Part shown: in pieces, positions 44,205-52,356 of the stretch
Numbering within the stretch: position 1 is the stretch's first letter
Layout: every line of letters begins with the position of its first letter
Source: Methylotenera oryzisoli
GTDB lineage: Bacteria; Pseudomonadota; Gammaproteobacteria; Burkholderiales; Methylophilaceae
Assembly (NCBI GenBank): GCA_945881735.1
Contig: CAMCVF010000005.1
Location: 1-64,000 of the forward strand
Length of the DNA stretch: 64,000 bases
Direction: 5' to 3'
The notes under the pieces: generated by a model
What the model was told of the DNA's origin: nothing
Database searches by the model: none
Seen by the model: only the letters and a program-made list of their open reading frames with translations
Made by a program: the position numbers and the translations under genes

Positions 44205-44819
44205 TTACAGTGGCAGCTCACGGGTTTTGCGATCTCTCGGCGTGACTGTACCCATGCTGATAATGTACTTCAATGCCTCATCTACGCTCATATCAAGCTC
44301 AATTGCATCGGCTCTTGGCAGCATGAGAAAAAAGCCAGAAGTTGGATTAGGCGTGGTGGGCACATAAACACTTACATAATCGCCAATCAAATAGTTACTG
44401 ACATCACCGCCTGGCGAGCCAGTTAAAAAGGCTATTGTCCAACTATCTTGGCGTGGGTATTGAATTAATAAGGCTTTGCGAAATGCGTTACCAGAGTCTG
44501 AAAACAAGGTGTCAGATACTTGTTTAACGCTTGAATAAATAGTTTTGACGAAGGGCACGCGAGAGAGTAAATTTTCCCATAAGGCTATTAATTGCTGTCC
44601 AAATATGTTGGTTGCTATTAAACCTGTGACAAAAATAATCACCAAGGTGAGGATTGCGCCCAAACCAGGCACATTAAACCCGAATACATTTTTAGGTTGC
44701 CAAGCTTGCGGTAACAATTGCAAGCTTTGATCCATGGTTTGAATAAGGGTTGTAACCACCCAAATGGTAATGAATAAGGGCACCAACACTAGCAAACCAG
44801 TTATAAAGTACTTTTTCAT
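44205..44819 (-). CDS. DUF502 family membrane protein
   Basis: 204-aa protein with two membrane helices (about 4-25 and 55-78) and the DUF502 features GLLVLVPLFITIWVV, PGLGAILTLVIIFVTGLIA, LLSRVPFVKTIYSSVKQVSD and YVPTTPNPTSGFFLML. Function is unknown. It lies between FmdB and aspS, an order conserved in betaproteobacteria; spacing to FmdB is 15 bp. Confidence 0.9.
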   Translation of the reverse strand: MKKYFITGLLVLVPLFITIWVVTTLIQTMDQSLQLLPQAWQPKNVFGFNVPGLGAILTLVIIFVTGLIATNIFGQQLIALWENLLSRVPFVKTIYSSVKQVSDTLFSDSGNAFRKALLIQYPRQDSWTIAFLTGSPGGDVSNYLIGDYVSVYVPTTPNPTSGFFLMLPRADAIELDMSVDEALKYIISMGTVTPRDRKTRELPL

Positions 44820-44834
44820 AAAATTTAATTCGCT

Positions 44835-45113
44835 TTAGTGACAGGCACAACCTGTTTTGCATGCAGCAGGGGCATCCAAGGTACTTGCAGAAGTATCTGA
44901 AGCCACTGTTGACGAGGCCGGTTTTGGTGATTTATCTTTGAAATCGGTGGCATACCAGCCGCTACCGCTTAACTGAAAACTGGGCGCTGAGAGCATTTTA
45001 TTAAATGTATCTTGATTGCAATTTGGGCACGTACTGGTGCTTTTATCGCTTATTTTACGCAATAGCTCTAGCTTGTGGCCGCAGCTTGTGCAATGGAAAT
45101 CATAAATTGGCAT
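44835..45113 (-). CDS. FmdB family zinc-ribbon protein
   Basis: 92-aa protein. The N-terminal zinc ribbon has two knuckles, YDFHCTSCGHKLEL and STCPNCNQDTF, separated by ~20 residues; LSAPSFQLSGSGWYATDFK is the family's second block. A Ser/Ala-rich linker leads to a Cys/His tail (CKTGCACH) that may bind more metal. It is the first gene of the FmdB-DUF502-aspS set. Function is unknown; the family is named after a regulatory gene of the formamidase operon. Confidence 0.9.
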   Translation of the reverse strand: MPIYDFHCTSCGHKLELLRKISDKSTSTCPNCNQDTFNKMLSAPSFQLSGSGWYATDFKDKSPKPASSTVASDTSASTLDAPAACKTGCACH

Positions 45114-45236
45114 AATTTTAGCTTTTAAAATTACAAATAATGTAAAGACAAAATTATAACTGATGTTGACTAAATGTTTTACTGCAAGTGTTTAATTGCA
45201 AATGTTTTACGTGTGTATTTGTTGTCATTTTAGGCG

Positions 45237-45509
45237 CTAGGTAGGATAGCAAGATAATGTATTAAAAACGTTTAAAGTCAGTGTTTTAATCACTTGCTTG
45301 TAGTCTTCACCATTGGCTGTGGTAAAGTCATTGGGTACGGCCACATTTAAAATAAGATTCTCGACCATTACGCATGCTGACAAGACCATGTTGACCACCG
45401 AAAAAACCGCGCTCAATACAGGAGACATCATTTCGACCAGCTGCAATTGCAGGAAGTTTAGCAACATATCCGCATCATTAGTTAGCTCTAATGCCTTAAT
45501 TGGCATCAC
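45237..45509 (-). CDS. Hypothetical protein next to the IS256 remnant
   Basis: 90-aa open frame with a hydrophobic middle (VEMMSPVLSAVFSVVNMVLS). No family is recognised and no clear RBS was seen. It starts 13 bp from the presumed IS end, so the original gene may have been cut by the element, or the frame may be spurious. Low-confidence call. Confidence 0.3.
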   Translation of the reverse strand: MMPIKALELTNDADMLLNFLQLQLVEMMSPVLSAVFSVVNMVLSACVMVENLILNVAVPNDFTTANGEDYKQVIKTLTLNVFNTLSCYPT

Positions 45510-45521
45510 GTCGGTTAATTT

Positions 45522-46135
45522 GAGGGTATCCCGTATTTTGTGTTAACGCCAGTTAATTACTGCTGAGGCATACTCTATTCAAACTGGATAGTAAACCTAT
45601 TTAAATCAGGTTTCCAGTCACGCAGTGTCATCGTCCATTTCTTGCTGATATTAATCAGCGCCAAATAGAACAATTTCATGACCGCATCATCGTCAGGAAA
45701 TGAGCCACGGCTCTGCGTTACTTTAGGTAAACTCATTTTTACAGACTAAATAGCATTGGTGGTGTGAATTATTCTACGTATCTCTGGTGAGTAATCAAAA
45801 AAAGGGTGGTACGTGCCCAGTTATTCCATCAGGATTGCGCTATGGTTGGATACGGAGTGTTCCATATAGCCTCAAACTCCGTGAGATACTGTTTGGCTTC
45901 AGCCTCGGTCGCTGCAGAGTAGATACGCTTTAAATCAGCCGCCACAAGGTCACGCTTATTCCATCCTAAGTAATTCAAACTGTTGAGCACCATATGCACA
46001 ATAAAAACTGCACTGCTGCCTTAGGGTAGAACGCTTCAATGGCTTCAGGGAAGCACTTTAAGTCATCCACGCAGGTAATGAAGATATCCGTCACGCCGCG
46101 GTTCTTAAGCTCAGTGAGGAATGGTTTTCACTTAA
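45522..46135 (-). mobile_element. Degraded IS256-family (mutator type) insertion sequence
   Basis: The minus strand carries the C-terminal half of a mutator transposase broken by stops: CIVHLV-like [104 protein letters not shown], then FTIQFE and stop at 45575. The end 45522-45546 (ACACAAAATACGGG-like on the minus strand) resembles an IS256 terminal repeat. The N-terminal half is missing. The right boundary is unclear; 46136-46270 holds no recognisable gene. Confidence 0.8.
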
Positions 46136-46275
46136 AGCAACTTTGGGTCGAGCAGCGATATCCTAAGTCTAGTCGAGTTTTATGAAGTCCAACCCTGTAT
46201 CACCCTAATTCATTAAATTGCTCAAATCTAATTTATGAAATTTTTTACTTGCGCACCACATCACACCAAAACATA

Positions 46276-46303
46276 AAAAAGCCACTGCTAAGTGTGGCTT
46301 TTT
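46276..46303 (-). terminator. Terminator of the monooxygenase-metY pair
   Basis: AAAGCCAC (46278-46285) pairs with GTGGCTTT (46294-46301), flanked by A/T runs, 14 bp downstream of the metY stop. Confidence 0.85.
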
Positions 46304-46316
46304 AGAATGAGTGCTA

Positions 46317-47606
46317 TTATTTTGAAGCCTCAATTGCTTGTTTAACATCCCCAATGATGTCATCAATATGCTCAATACCCACTGAAATTCTTATCAAATC
46401 TTCACTAACACCAGCCAAAACTTTTTGTTCTGGGGTTAATTGTCTATGTAAGGTTGATGCTGGATGGCATGCGAGTGATTTCGCATCCCCCATACTAAGT
46501 ACCCTCAAAATTATTTGAAGTGCGTCAATAAATTTAGCAGCTGCCTCACTTCCACCCTTAATGCCAAAACTGATGATGCCTGAGGCTTGGCCATTCGTTA
46601 TTTTTTTACAAACATCATGATATTTATCGTTAGGCAGAGCGGCATAATTTACCCATTCTACTCGTTCGTGTTTTTCTAGGTAAGTGGCTAACGCAAGGGC
46701 ATTTTGGCAATGTCGCTCCATCCTTACGCCCAATGATTCAAGCCCCAGCATGATTAAAAAAGCACTATGGGGTGACAAGCAGGCTCCTGATTCTCTTAAA
46801 GGAACAACCCGACAACATGCAATAAACGCAGCTGCGCCAAAGTGTTCCGTATATATAACTCCGTGGTAAGAAGGGTCTGGTTGATTAAGCATTGGATATT
46901 TCTTTGCCGCTTTAACCCAATCAAATTTTCCCGAATCAACAATGATTCCGCCAATCGTCGCCCCATGACCATCTATATATTTTGTAAGAGAGTGAATAAC
47001 AATGTCCGCTCCAAAATCAATAGGTTTGCATATATAGGGTGTGGCTACCGTATTATCTACTATCAAAGGGATACCATGTTTATGCGCAATATCTGCAAAC
47101 TTCTTTAGATCAATAATATTGCCTAAAGGATTGCCAATTGATTCGCAATAGATAGCCTTAGTATTTTCATCTATTGCTTCATCAAGACCCTTGAAATCTG
47201 CTCCATCCACCATTTTCACAGTAATGCCCTGCTTAGGGAAGCTATGCATAAAACAGTTATATGTCCCTCCGTATAGCTGATTGGTACTCACAATGTTATC
47301 CCCAGATCTTGCAATACACTGGATAGCATAAGTAATTGCCGCCATGCCAGAGGCAAGAGATAACGCTCCAATACCTCCCTCCATTGCCGCGACTCTTTTT
47401 TCAAGTACAGCGTTAGTAGGATTACCTATTCTTGAATAAATATTTCCTTCGACCTTAAGGTCAAACAAGTCTGCGCCATGCTGCGTATCGTCAATGGTGA
47501 ATCCTGATGTTTGATAGATTGGTGTTGTTGCTGCTTTTTGGTCATTTTTATCTGAATCATAACCATGATGTAGCGCTATTGTTTCAAGTTTCATAAGTGT
47601 ATCCAT
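46317..47606 (-). CDS. O-acetylhomoserine aminocarboxypropyltransferase (MetY-like)
   Basis: PLP enzyme of the Cys/Met metabolism family, 429 aa, which is the usual MetY size. It replaces the acetyl group of O-acetylhomoserine with sulfide (giving homocysteine) or methanethiol (giving methionine). Seen are YSRIGNPTNAVLEKRVAAME, the PLP phosphate site SGMAAI, IPLIVDNTVATPYICKP (Asp of the cofactor site), Lys in HSLTKYIDGHG, and SLGGAESL-like VLSMGDAKSLACHPAS. Start choices are 47606 or Met5 at 47594. Its start is 7 bp after the monooxygenase stop, so both are one transcript. Confidence 0.92.
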   Translation of the reverse strand: MDTLMKLETIALHHGYDSDKNDQKAATTPIYQTSGFTIDDTQHGADLFDLKVEGNIYSRIGNPTNAVLEKRVAAMEGGIGALSLASGMAAITYAIQCIARSGDNIVSTNQLYGGTYNCFMHSFPKQGITVKMVDGADFKGLDEAIDENTKAIYCESIGNPLGNIIDLKKFADIAHKHGIPLIVDNTVATPYICKPIDFGADIVIHSLTKYIDGHGATIGGIIVDSGKFDWVKAAKKYPMLNQPDPSYHGVIYTEHFGAAAFIACCRVVPLRESGACLSPHSAFLIMLGLESLGVRMERHCQNALALATYLEKHERVEWVNYAALPNDKYHDVCKKITNGQASGIISFGIKGGSEAAAKFIDALQIILRVLSMGDAKSLACHPASTLHRQLTPEQKVLAGVSEDLIRISVGIEHIDDIIGDVKQAIEASK

Positions 47607-47613
47607 TTAAATA

Positions 47614-48939
47614 TCATTTGAAATCTACTGCTACATCATTAATTCTTGCCCATTTGAAAATTAGATAATCTATGTAGTAATTTGAGTTATAAAATTTATA
47701 AGTTCGATTAGGAAATTTGTCTACTGATCGTAATACATAATTTGCTTCTATTGATGGCTTTGATTTTTTACCCAAGTATTTAGGTGTGCAAGTCTCTAAT
47801 CTCTTTTTCTCCATATACTTAAGTGTTCGGCAAATACGCTGACTAACTATTTCGCATCTAGCAGTCCAGCTAAAATTGATATATCCGGTATGTGCAAAAA
47901 GATTCGGAATGCCACTAAACATCATTCCCCTATACCAACTCGTATCATTAAGGTGTATTTTTTTGTCGTTAACTAAGATTTCAATACCACCTAGTAATTG
48001 CGCGTTAAGGCCTGTGGCCATAATGGTAAGATCACATTCAATAACTTTTCCATTTTTTAACTTAATACCATTTTTTTCGAAATTACTAACCTCTTGGTGT
48101 TCTACAGATACTTTATTTAGCTTTACAGCATTAAAATAATCATTATCTAGGCTACAAGCAGGTCGTTGATCCCAGTAATCATAAGAAGGTATGTTGGTGT
48201 TATTGTAATAAGGGTAGCGAGCTATAATCTTTCTTTTATATGATTTTTTAAAAAGCCTGCTATGAAAATAATCCATTAAGGTTTCAAACGTTTTATAGCC
48301 TCGTGTTGATTTTTCTTTACCATCTACATTTACAATCCACGCAGCACTTCGTTGTATTAATGTTACCTTCTTAGCTTCTTTTACAATTGCCGGTGTCATT
48401 GTTACAGCCGTGCATCCACTTCCAATTATAGCTACACTCTTATTTTTAAACTCCACATCTCCCCAATCTTGGGTATGTACAATCTTTCCTTGGTATTTGT
48501 TTTGATCTTTAAAGATGGGAAAATTAGGCTGTGTATAATCACGCGATCCAGTGCAGCAAATAACATATTTACTGGCGAAATCTTTACAGCTTGTTTTTGT
48601 AGTCCATTGGGTATCAATCCAGGATAATGATATTACCTTTGTATCAAATAATATACGTTCTCTGATATTAAACTTTTTTGCAGTATCAGTTAAATAAGCT
48701 TTGATATCTCTTCCTTGAGCTATTATTGATCCCTGCCAAGGATTAAAGCTGAACCCGTAGGTATACATATCAGTGTCTGAACGAACCCCCGGGAACTTCA
48801 TTTGATCCCAAGTGCCACCAAGATCACTTCTTGCCTCTAATATCACATACGTAAGATTGGGGAAATTTTTTTGTAAGTAATATGCCGTTGTTATCCCAGC
48901 TATTCCAGAACCAATAATAACTACATCTATTTTATTCAT
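47614..48939 (-). CDS. FAD/NADPH-dependent monooxygenase, Baeyer-Villiger / FMO type
   Basis: 441-aa flavoprotein. FAD-binding GSGIAG near the N-terminus, a conserved GGTWDQMKFPGVRSDTDMY segment, the fingerprint YQGKIVHTQDWG (about residue 155, a Y variant of F-x-G-x-x-x-H-x-x-x-W), and an NADPH site IIGSGCTA. ATGLNAQ closes the second Rossmann unit. It oxygenates a ketone or a soft N/S nucleophile; the substrate is unknown. The coding sequence is richer in AT, Lys and Asn than neighbouring core genes, consistent with transfer. It is the first gene of a pair with metY, inside an island bounded by an IS remnant and tRNA debris. Confidence 0.88.
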   Translation of the reverse strand: MNKIDVVIIGSGIAGITTAYYLQKNFPNLTYVILEARSDLGGTWDQMKFPGVRSDTDMYTYGFSFNPWQGSIIAQGRDIKAYLTDTAKKFNIRERILFDTKVISLSWIDTQWTTKTSCKDFASKYVICCTGSRDYTQPNFPIFKDQNKYQGKIVHTQDWGDVEFKNKSVAIIGSGCTAVTMTPAIVKEAKKVTLIQRSAAWIVNVDGKEKSTRGYKTFETLMDYFHSRLFKKSYKRKIIARYPYYNNTNIPSYDYWDQRPACSLDNDYFNAVKLNKVSVEHQEVSNFEKNGIKLKNGKVIECDLTIMATGLNAQLLGGIEILVNDKKIHLNDTSWYRGMMFSGIPNLFAHTGYINFSWTARCEIVSQRICRTLKYMEKKRLETCTPKYLGKKSKPSIEANYVLRSVDKFPNRTYKFYNSNYYIDYLIFKWARINDVAVDFK

Positions 48940-49054
48940 CTTTATTCATCCTCTACCAATCAATATTTATAGTGAATGCCATAAGGGCTAAAAAAATAAT
49001 TTAATTTAGCTGTGTTTTTTGCTTGAGTGTGTTTTTTTAATGCCAAATGTAATG

Positions 49055-49125
49055 TTAGAAATTATCCATGGTAACTGCCGTAGTATCTGCGCCACCCCCA
49101 TTAAAGTCAACTAAAGCTGATTAAC
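49055..49125 (-). pseudogene. Possible C-terminal fragment of a secreted protein
   Basis: After an in-frame stop the minus strand reads SALVDFNGGGADTTAVTMDN, F and stop. The Gly/Asp/Thr-rich ending with a terminal aromatic residue resembles type I secretion substrates or surface proteins. The piece is ~21 codons, so the assignment is weak. The rest of 48940-49300 shows no gene. Confidence 0.25.
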
Positions 49126-49306
49126 TGGGGGGCTATTTTCAAAAGAGTAAATATTCTCTGAAAATCCTACCTTTCGATTGTAAATTTAAAATGACAAAAA
49201 TCTCCAGATTCCGGATCTTTTTTAGCATCCCCCCTTTTTTTCCTGCCCACTGACCCACCCAACCTGTCTAAAAATTCCTTAAATACTGTAAATTATCGAC
49301 TTCTGG

Positions 49307-49597
49307 TAGAGGTTAGCTCATTTGGTAGAACAGCGGACTCATATGTAGATGTGCATACGACAGGAAACTGTGTATGGGATGGTGTCAAATTCGGTGAAAC
49401 CTGTCGGTAGCAAAATGGACTTGGCAATGCCGATCTAAGCTTCAAACAGAAATGTTTGTTAAACGTTTAGAGACTAGACGACACCTATCTAAAGCAATCG
49501 TCGAGATTGTTATGCTGAAGGCATAGTCCAAGGAGGCAGGAAACCGTCACTAAACAGGATCCTTTGGTGCGGTGTTCGACTGACAAAGAGGCCACCA
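49307..49597 (+). pseudogene. Degenerate tRNA-Ile2(CAU) copy with a group I intron
   Basis: Exons 49307-49342 and 49558-49597. Exon 2 still encodes CCACCA and a T-loop TTCGACT, and exon 1 keeps GCGGACTCAT. However, the acceptor 5' strand (TAGAGGT) no longer pairs with AGAGGCC, the D-stem has a C/A mismatch, the anticodon stem has a C/T mismatch, and the T-stem (CGGTG/GACAA) is broken. Such an RNA should not fold into a functional tRNA. It is on the opposite strand to the intact gene 37 kb away and is followed by a terminator. Confidence 0.85.
49343..49557 (+). ncRNA. Second group I (IC3-like) intron
   Basis: 215 bp, the same length and insertion point (after CAT) as the intron at 11976-12190. 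The core is retained: GGGATGGTGTCAAATTCGGT and GAAACC, P7 GACTA/TAGTC in GAGACTAGACGACACC and GAAGGCATAGTCCAAGGAGG. P3 GGTGTC/GACACC is fully Watson-Crick here where copy one has a G-U pair. P2 is re-paired as CATAC(G)ACAG/CTGTGTATG around GAAA. It ends TAAACAG. Peripheral stems differ from copy one, so it is diverged but structurally conserved. Confidence 0.9.
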
Positions 49598-49601
49598 TTT
49601 G

Positions 49602-49636
49602 AGACGATCTAGGGAGAAATCTCTAGGTCGTTTTTG
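49602..49636 (+). terminator. Rho-independent terminator behind the tRNA-Ile2 copy
   Basis: ACGATCTAGGGAG / CTCTAGGTCGT hairpin (one G-T pair) followed by TTTTT, starting 5 bp after the CCA. Confidence 0.8.
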
Positions 49637-49671
49637 ATTTAAGAAAGCTCTTATACATTTCAGGAGTGCGT

Positions 49672-49718
49672 GACTGTTAATCCGTGTGTCCCTGGTTCGA
49701 GCCCAGGTCGAGGAGCCA
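49672..49718 (+). pseudogene. 3' half of a tRNA-Asn(GUU)
   Basis: GACTGTTAATCCGTGTGTCC followed by CTGGTTCGAGCCCAGG and TCGAGGAGCCA: anticodon loop CTGTTAA, 3' anticodon stem, perfect T-arm (CCTGG/CCAGG), acceptor 3' strand, discriminator G and CCA. The sequence before GACTGTTAATC does not look like a D-arm or an acceptor strand. Truncation exactly at the anticodon stem is what integration into an anticodon loop leaves behind. Confidence 0.75.
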
Positions 49719-49725
49719 AATACTT

Positions 49726-49754
49726 AAAGCCCTACAGCGATGTGGGGCTTTTTT
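49726..49754 (+). terminator. Terminator behind the tRNA-Asn fragment
   Basis: AAAGCCC-N11-GGGGCTTTTTT-type hairpin (AAGCCC with GGGCTT) and a T-run, 8 bp after the tRNA-Asn CCA, as expected of a tRNA terminator. Confidence 0.75.
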
Positions 49755-50208
49755 ACTTTTAGCGTTGGCTAGCACCGAGCTAGCATTAGCATTTAATTTG
49801 GTTAAATTAAATCTATATAGTATTCATGTTGTTGTGTCGCCTTTGGGCCAAAAGGAGTCTGTCAGATAGAGTTTTCTGATTTCTGCAATCGGCCCAAACA
49901 GGACATCCAATCATGTCTAATAAAGCGGATCAAGTCCAAAGCTTATTTACAATTCCACCAACAACGTCAGAGTAAAAAGATTGACTAAGTATTGCCACCA
50001 TCAAGTAATAACGAGTAATCTTCCTAATAGGTTTAGGCGTTTTTCACTCCACTTTGAACAGATAATCCATTTTTTAGCTTAAAATCTGTATTGTTCAATA
50101 CATTTAGCATAGAAGTACATAACACCCTTTAGAAATATTCCTATTGTCGAATAAAACAACTTAAGTGAAATATTCACTTTTCAACATTCACATCATTTGG
50201 AGTCTAGA
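49755..50208. other. Intergenic region upstream of the DUF3422 gene
   Basis: Should contain the DUF3422 promoter. I see no gene, tRNA or recognisable fragment in it. Confidence 0.35.
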
Positions 50209-51540
50209 ATGGCAGCTACTATTCAACAGTTACCCGTTGATGATCCAAATCGCTTTTTAATTCACAATGAAGTTCATGCTAGACCAAGTGCAACGTTTAG
50301 CTTACCTGCAATGGTAATTTATTTAGCAGTTTTAAATCACAAGGTCAGCCGCAATGATGAATATGCACATTTATGCTGGCTACCCAATCAGCAAGATTTA
50401 TCCGTTGACATGATGAAAGGTAATTTTTTACGTTTGCAGTTAGCGGATTACAGCATCAAGTGGGAGCGCCACACAGAATTTACCAGTTATACAATTGTGC
50501 AGCCTTTAGTCGTCAATGCGCAATCAGCCAGTAGCCCTGATATTTTCTCAAATCTAAAATTACCAAAAAAATGGCTGCAAACTGTTCCTGGCGACACAAT
50601 TGCCGCAATTAAATTAGCCATGTTACATGGTGATATTAGTAAGCCTAATGAGGCGTTAAACATTGCAAAAGAATGGTTAGGTACCCAATCAATATTCGCA
50701 TCATTGGTTGGTAACACAAGTCACTCAATGGCTGTGACTGATTTTCTACTCGGTGATGATGGGTTTGAAAACATGGTGGTTATTGCGCCACCAGAAACCA
50801 CTGAAATGCGTGCAGGGCGGGTATCTCAACGATTAATTGAACTTGAAACCTACCGATTAATGGCGCTTAGAGGCTTGCCAATTGCTAAGCAACTTGCGGT
50901 TTTTTTAGCGCAGTCGGATAAAAGCTTGGCTGATATTACCTTGCAATTAGAAAAAAAATCATCATCAGATCAAGAACTGCTTGATCGCCTAATTGCACTT
51001 GCCACAGAAATAGAGCGGGCAACCTCAGAGCATACATTTCGTTTTTCCGCTACGCGCGCATACGATGCTTTGGTTACACAGCGTATTGCTGAGCTGCGAG
51101 AGTGCTCGATTCATGGCACGCAAAAGATTGGCGACTTCATGAAACGGCGGCTTTCTCCAGCTATTGCCACGGTAGCTTATACGGCTGAACGATTAGCTTC
51201 ACTTTCAGGGCGTATATCGCGGGTAAGCGCGTTGCTTCACACGCGTGTAGATATTGCCACCGAAGTGCAAAACCAGCTCTTATTAGAAAAGTTAACACGT
51301 GGGCAAGAGCTGCAGTTAAGGTTACAAGCAACCGTTGAGGGCCTATCTATTGCAGCAATTTCTTATTATGTGGTGAGCTTGGTCTATTACTTAGCAAAAG
51401 CGCTAAAAGCCTATGGGCTGCCGATTCATGTTGAGATTTTTACAGGCTTAATGATTCCTGTGGTTTTGTTAGTTGTTTGGCGAACAACGAGCGCTGTGCA
51501 AAAAATACGTGTTAACCATACGGCCAAAACAAAAGACTAA
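50209..51540 (+). CDS. DUF3422 family membrane protein
   Basis: 443-aa protein of the DUF3422 type, function unknown. Diagnostic start DPNRFLIHNEVHARPSATFS, then WERHTEFTSY, a long helical region (about 230-360: YRLMALRGLPIAKQLAVFLA, DRLIALATEIERATSEHTFR, FSATRAYDALVTQRIAELRE) and two C-terminal membrane helices (about 375-395 and 405-425). I chose the ATG at 50209, with GGAG at 50199-50202, rather than a TTG at 50197. The protein is common in alpha- and betaproteobacteria. It is a single gene. Confidence 0.9.
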   Translation: MAATIQQLPVDDPNRFLIHNEVHARPSATFSLPAMVIYLAVLNHKVSRNDEYAHLCWLPNQQDLSVDMMKGNFLRLQLADYSIKWERHTEFTSYTIVQPLVVNAQSASSPDIFSNLKLPKKWLQTVPGDTIAAIKLAMLHGDISKPNEALNIAKEWLGTQSIFASLVGNTSHSMAVTDFLLGDDGFENMVVIAPPETTEMRAGRVSQRLIELETYRLMALRGLPIAKQLAVFLAQSDKSLADITLQLEKKSSSDQELLDRLIALATEIERATSEHTFRFSATRAYDALVTQRIAELRECSIHGTQKIGDFMKRRLSPAIATVAYTAERLASLSGRISRVSALLHTRVDIATEVQNQLLLEKLTRGQELQLRLQATVEGLSIAAISYYVVSLVYYLAKALKAYGLPIHVEIFTGLMIPVVLLVVWRTTSAVQKIRVNHTAKTKD

Positions 51541-51687
51541 AAGTTAAGATCAAAAATTTAAGAACTAAAAATTTAGAATGTATTTTTACTTTTTAACTTT
51601 GATAGCAACCCAAGGTTTTGAAATTTTTAGTTGATTAAAGCTTAATTTTTCAAGCCTTAAAAAAGTTTGGAGCCCAAGCTATTGAAG
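51541..51687. other. Intergenic region after the DUF3422 gene
   Basis: No gene seen; short AT-rich near-repeats such as AAATTTAAGAACTAAAAATTT occur at about 51553-51573. Confidence 0.25.
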
Positions 51688-51727
51688 TAGCAATTAGCAA
51701 TTAGCAATTAGCAATTAGCAATTAGCA
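51688..51727. repeat. 7-bp tandem repeat (TAGCAAT x 5.7)
   Basis: Five perfect copies of TAGCAAT and a partial sixth. As a 7-mer it shifts frame, so it cannot be part of a simple coding repeat. It directly precedes the fasciclin remnant. Confidence 0.9.
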
Positions 51728-51729
51728 CT

Positions 51730-51834
51730 GAGGGTGGCGTAAAACTAAACGGTTCAGCAAATGTAACAACAACTGATATTGAATGTACAAATGGTGTTAT
51801 CCACATCATTGATGCAGTTATTTTGCCAGCTTAA
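51730..51834 (+). pseudogene. C-terminal remnant of a fasciclin-domain protein
   Basis: The plus strand reads EGGVKLNGSANVTTTDIECT, NGVIHIIDAVILPA and stop. This is the end of a fasciclin (beta-Ig-H3) domain: V-x-V-N-G-x-A-x-V-x-x-x-D-I-x-x-x-N-G-V-I-H-V-I-D-x-V-L-x-P. The N-terminal part is missing, replaced by the 7-mer repeat. A strong terminator still follows, as it would have done for the intact gene. Confidence 0.8.
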
Positions 51835-51853
51835 TTTTAAGCTTGTTTGAAAG

Positions 51854-51882
51854 AAAAGCCCAACTAGTTTGTTGGGCTTTTT
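51854..51882. terminator. Rho-independent terminator
   Basis: AAAAGCCCAAC-TAGTTT-GTTGGGCTTTT is a perfect 11-bp stem with a T-run. It is positioned behind the fasciclin remnant and also behind the minus-strand DUF4149 gene. Confidence 0.88.
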
Positions 51883-51906
51883 TGTTAATGGATCTTTAAA
51901 GTATCA

Positions 51907-52281
51907 CTAATTTATCCAAAAGCAGTAAATGAGTGCCAGCAAAATGACCATATTGATGGTCACACTCAGCCCATGCAAAACATTAAATTTTTTGAGATTG
52001 TTTTCATCTTTTGCTTTGTTTACCGCTGGTGTTAAGAGCCAAAGTGAAATGGCAAACAATACTGCGCATATAAACGTGATGACTTTGAGCTGAAGTGACT
52101 GGGCAAATATACCCGAGACGATGCAGCTAAATCCCAAGACGAAATAATACTTAGGAAAAAATTGGCGCACATAAGCGCTAGCCCACTCTTGAGGTAATAC
52201 TTTAAAAATTGTAGGTGCGACAGCAACACTGAAAAATAACATTACACCTACGATACCTGCAACTAAGTACATGCTTAACAT
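51907..52281 (-). CDS. DUF4149 family membrane protein
   Basis: 124-aa protein with four predicted membrane helices (about 3-22, 45-65, 68-85, 105-123). Family-like features: VMLFFSVAVAPTIFKVLP near the N-terminus and LFAISLWLLTPAVNKAKDE before the last helix, which fit the DUF4149/TMEM205-like family. Function is unknown. It is 75 bp downstream of the SDR gene, same strand, and may be cotranscribed. Confidence 0.75.
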   Translation of the reverse strand: MLSMYLVAGIVGVMLFFSVAVAPTIFKVLPQEWASAYVRQFFPKYYFVLGFSCIVSGIFAQSLQLKVITFICAVLFAISLWLLTPAVNKAKDENNLKKFNVLHGLSVTINMVILLALIYCFWIN

Positions 52282-52356
52282 TTTTTTGGCTTTCGAAATT
52301 ATATTGTTAACTTGAGACTTTTTTTAATTGCCTAAAATCCAATAATTGGGTATCAA

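Noticed and set aside
45313-45546. 77-codon plus-strand frame at the IS256 edge
   Set aside because: It ends inside the IS terminal repeat and overlaps a minus-strand frame; no family features.
51688-51727. Short repeats as a possible CRISPR array
   Set aside because: The 7-bp units are directly adjacent without spacers; a plain microsatellite-like tandem repeat.
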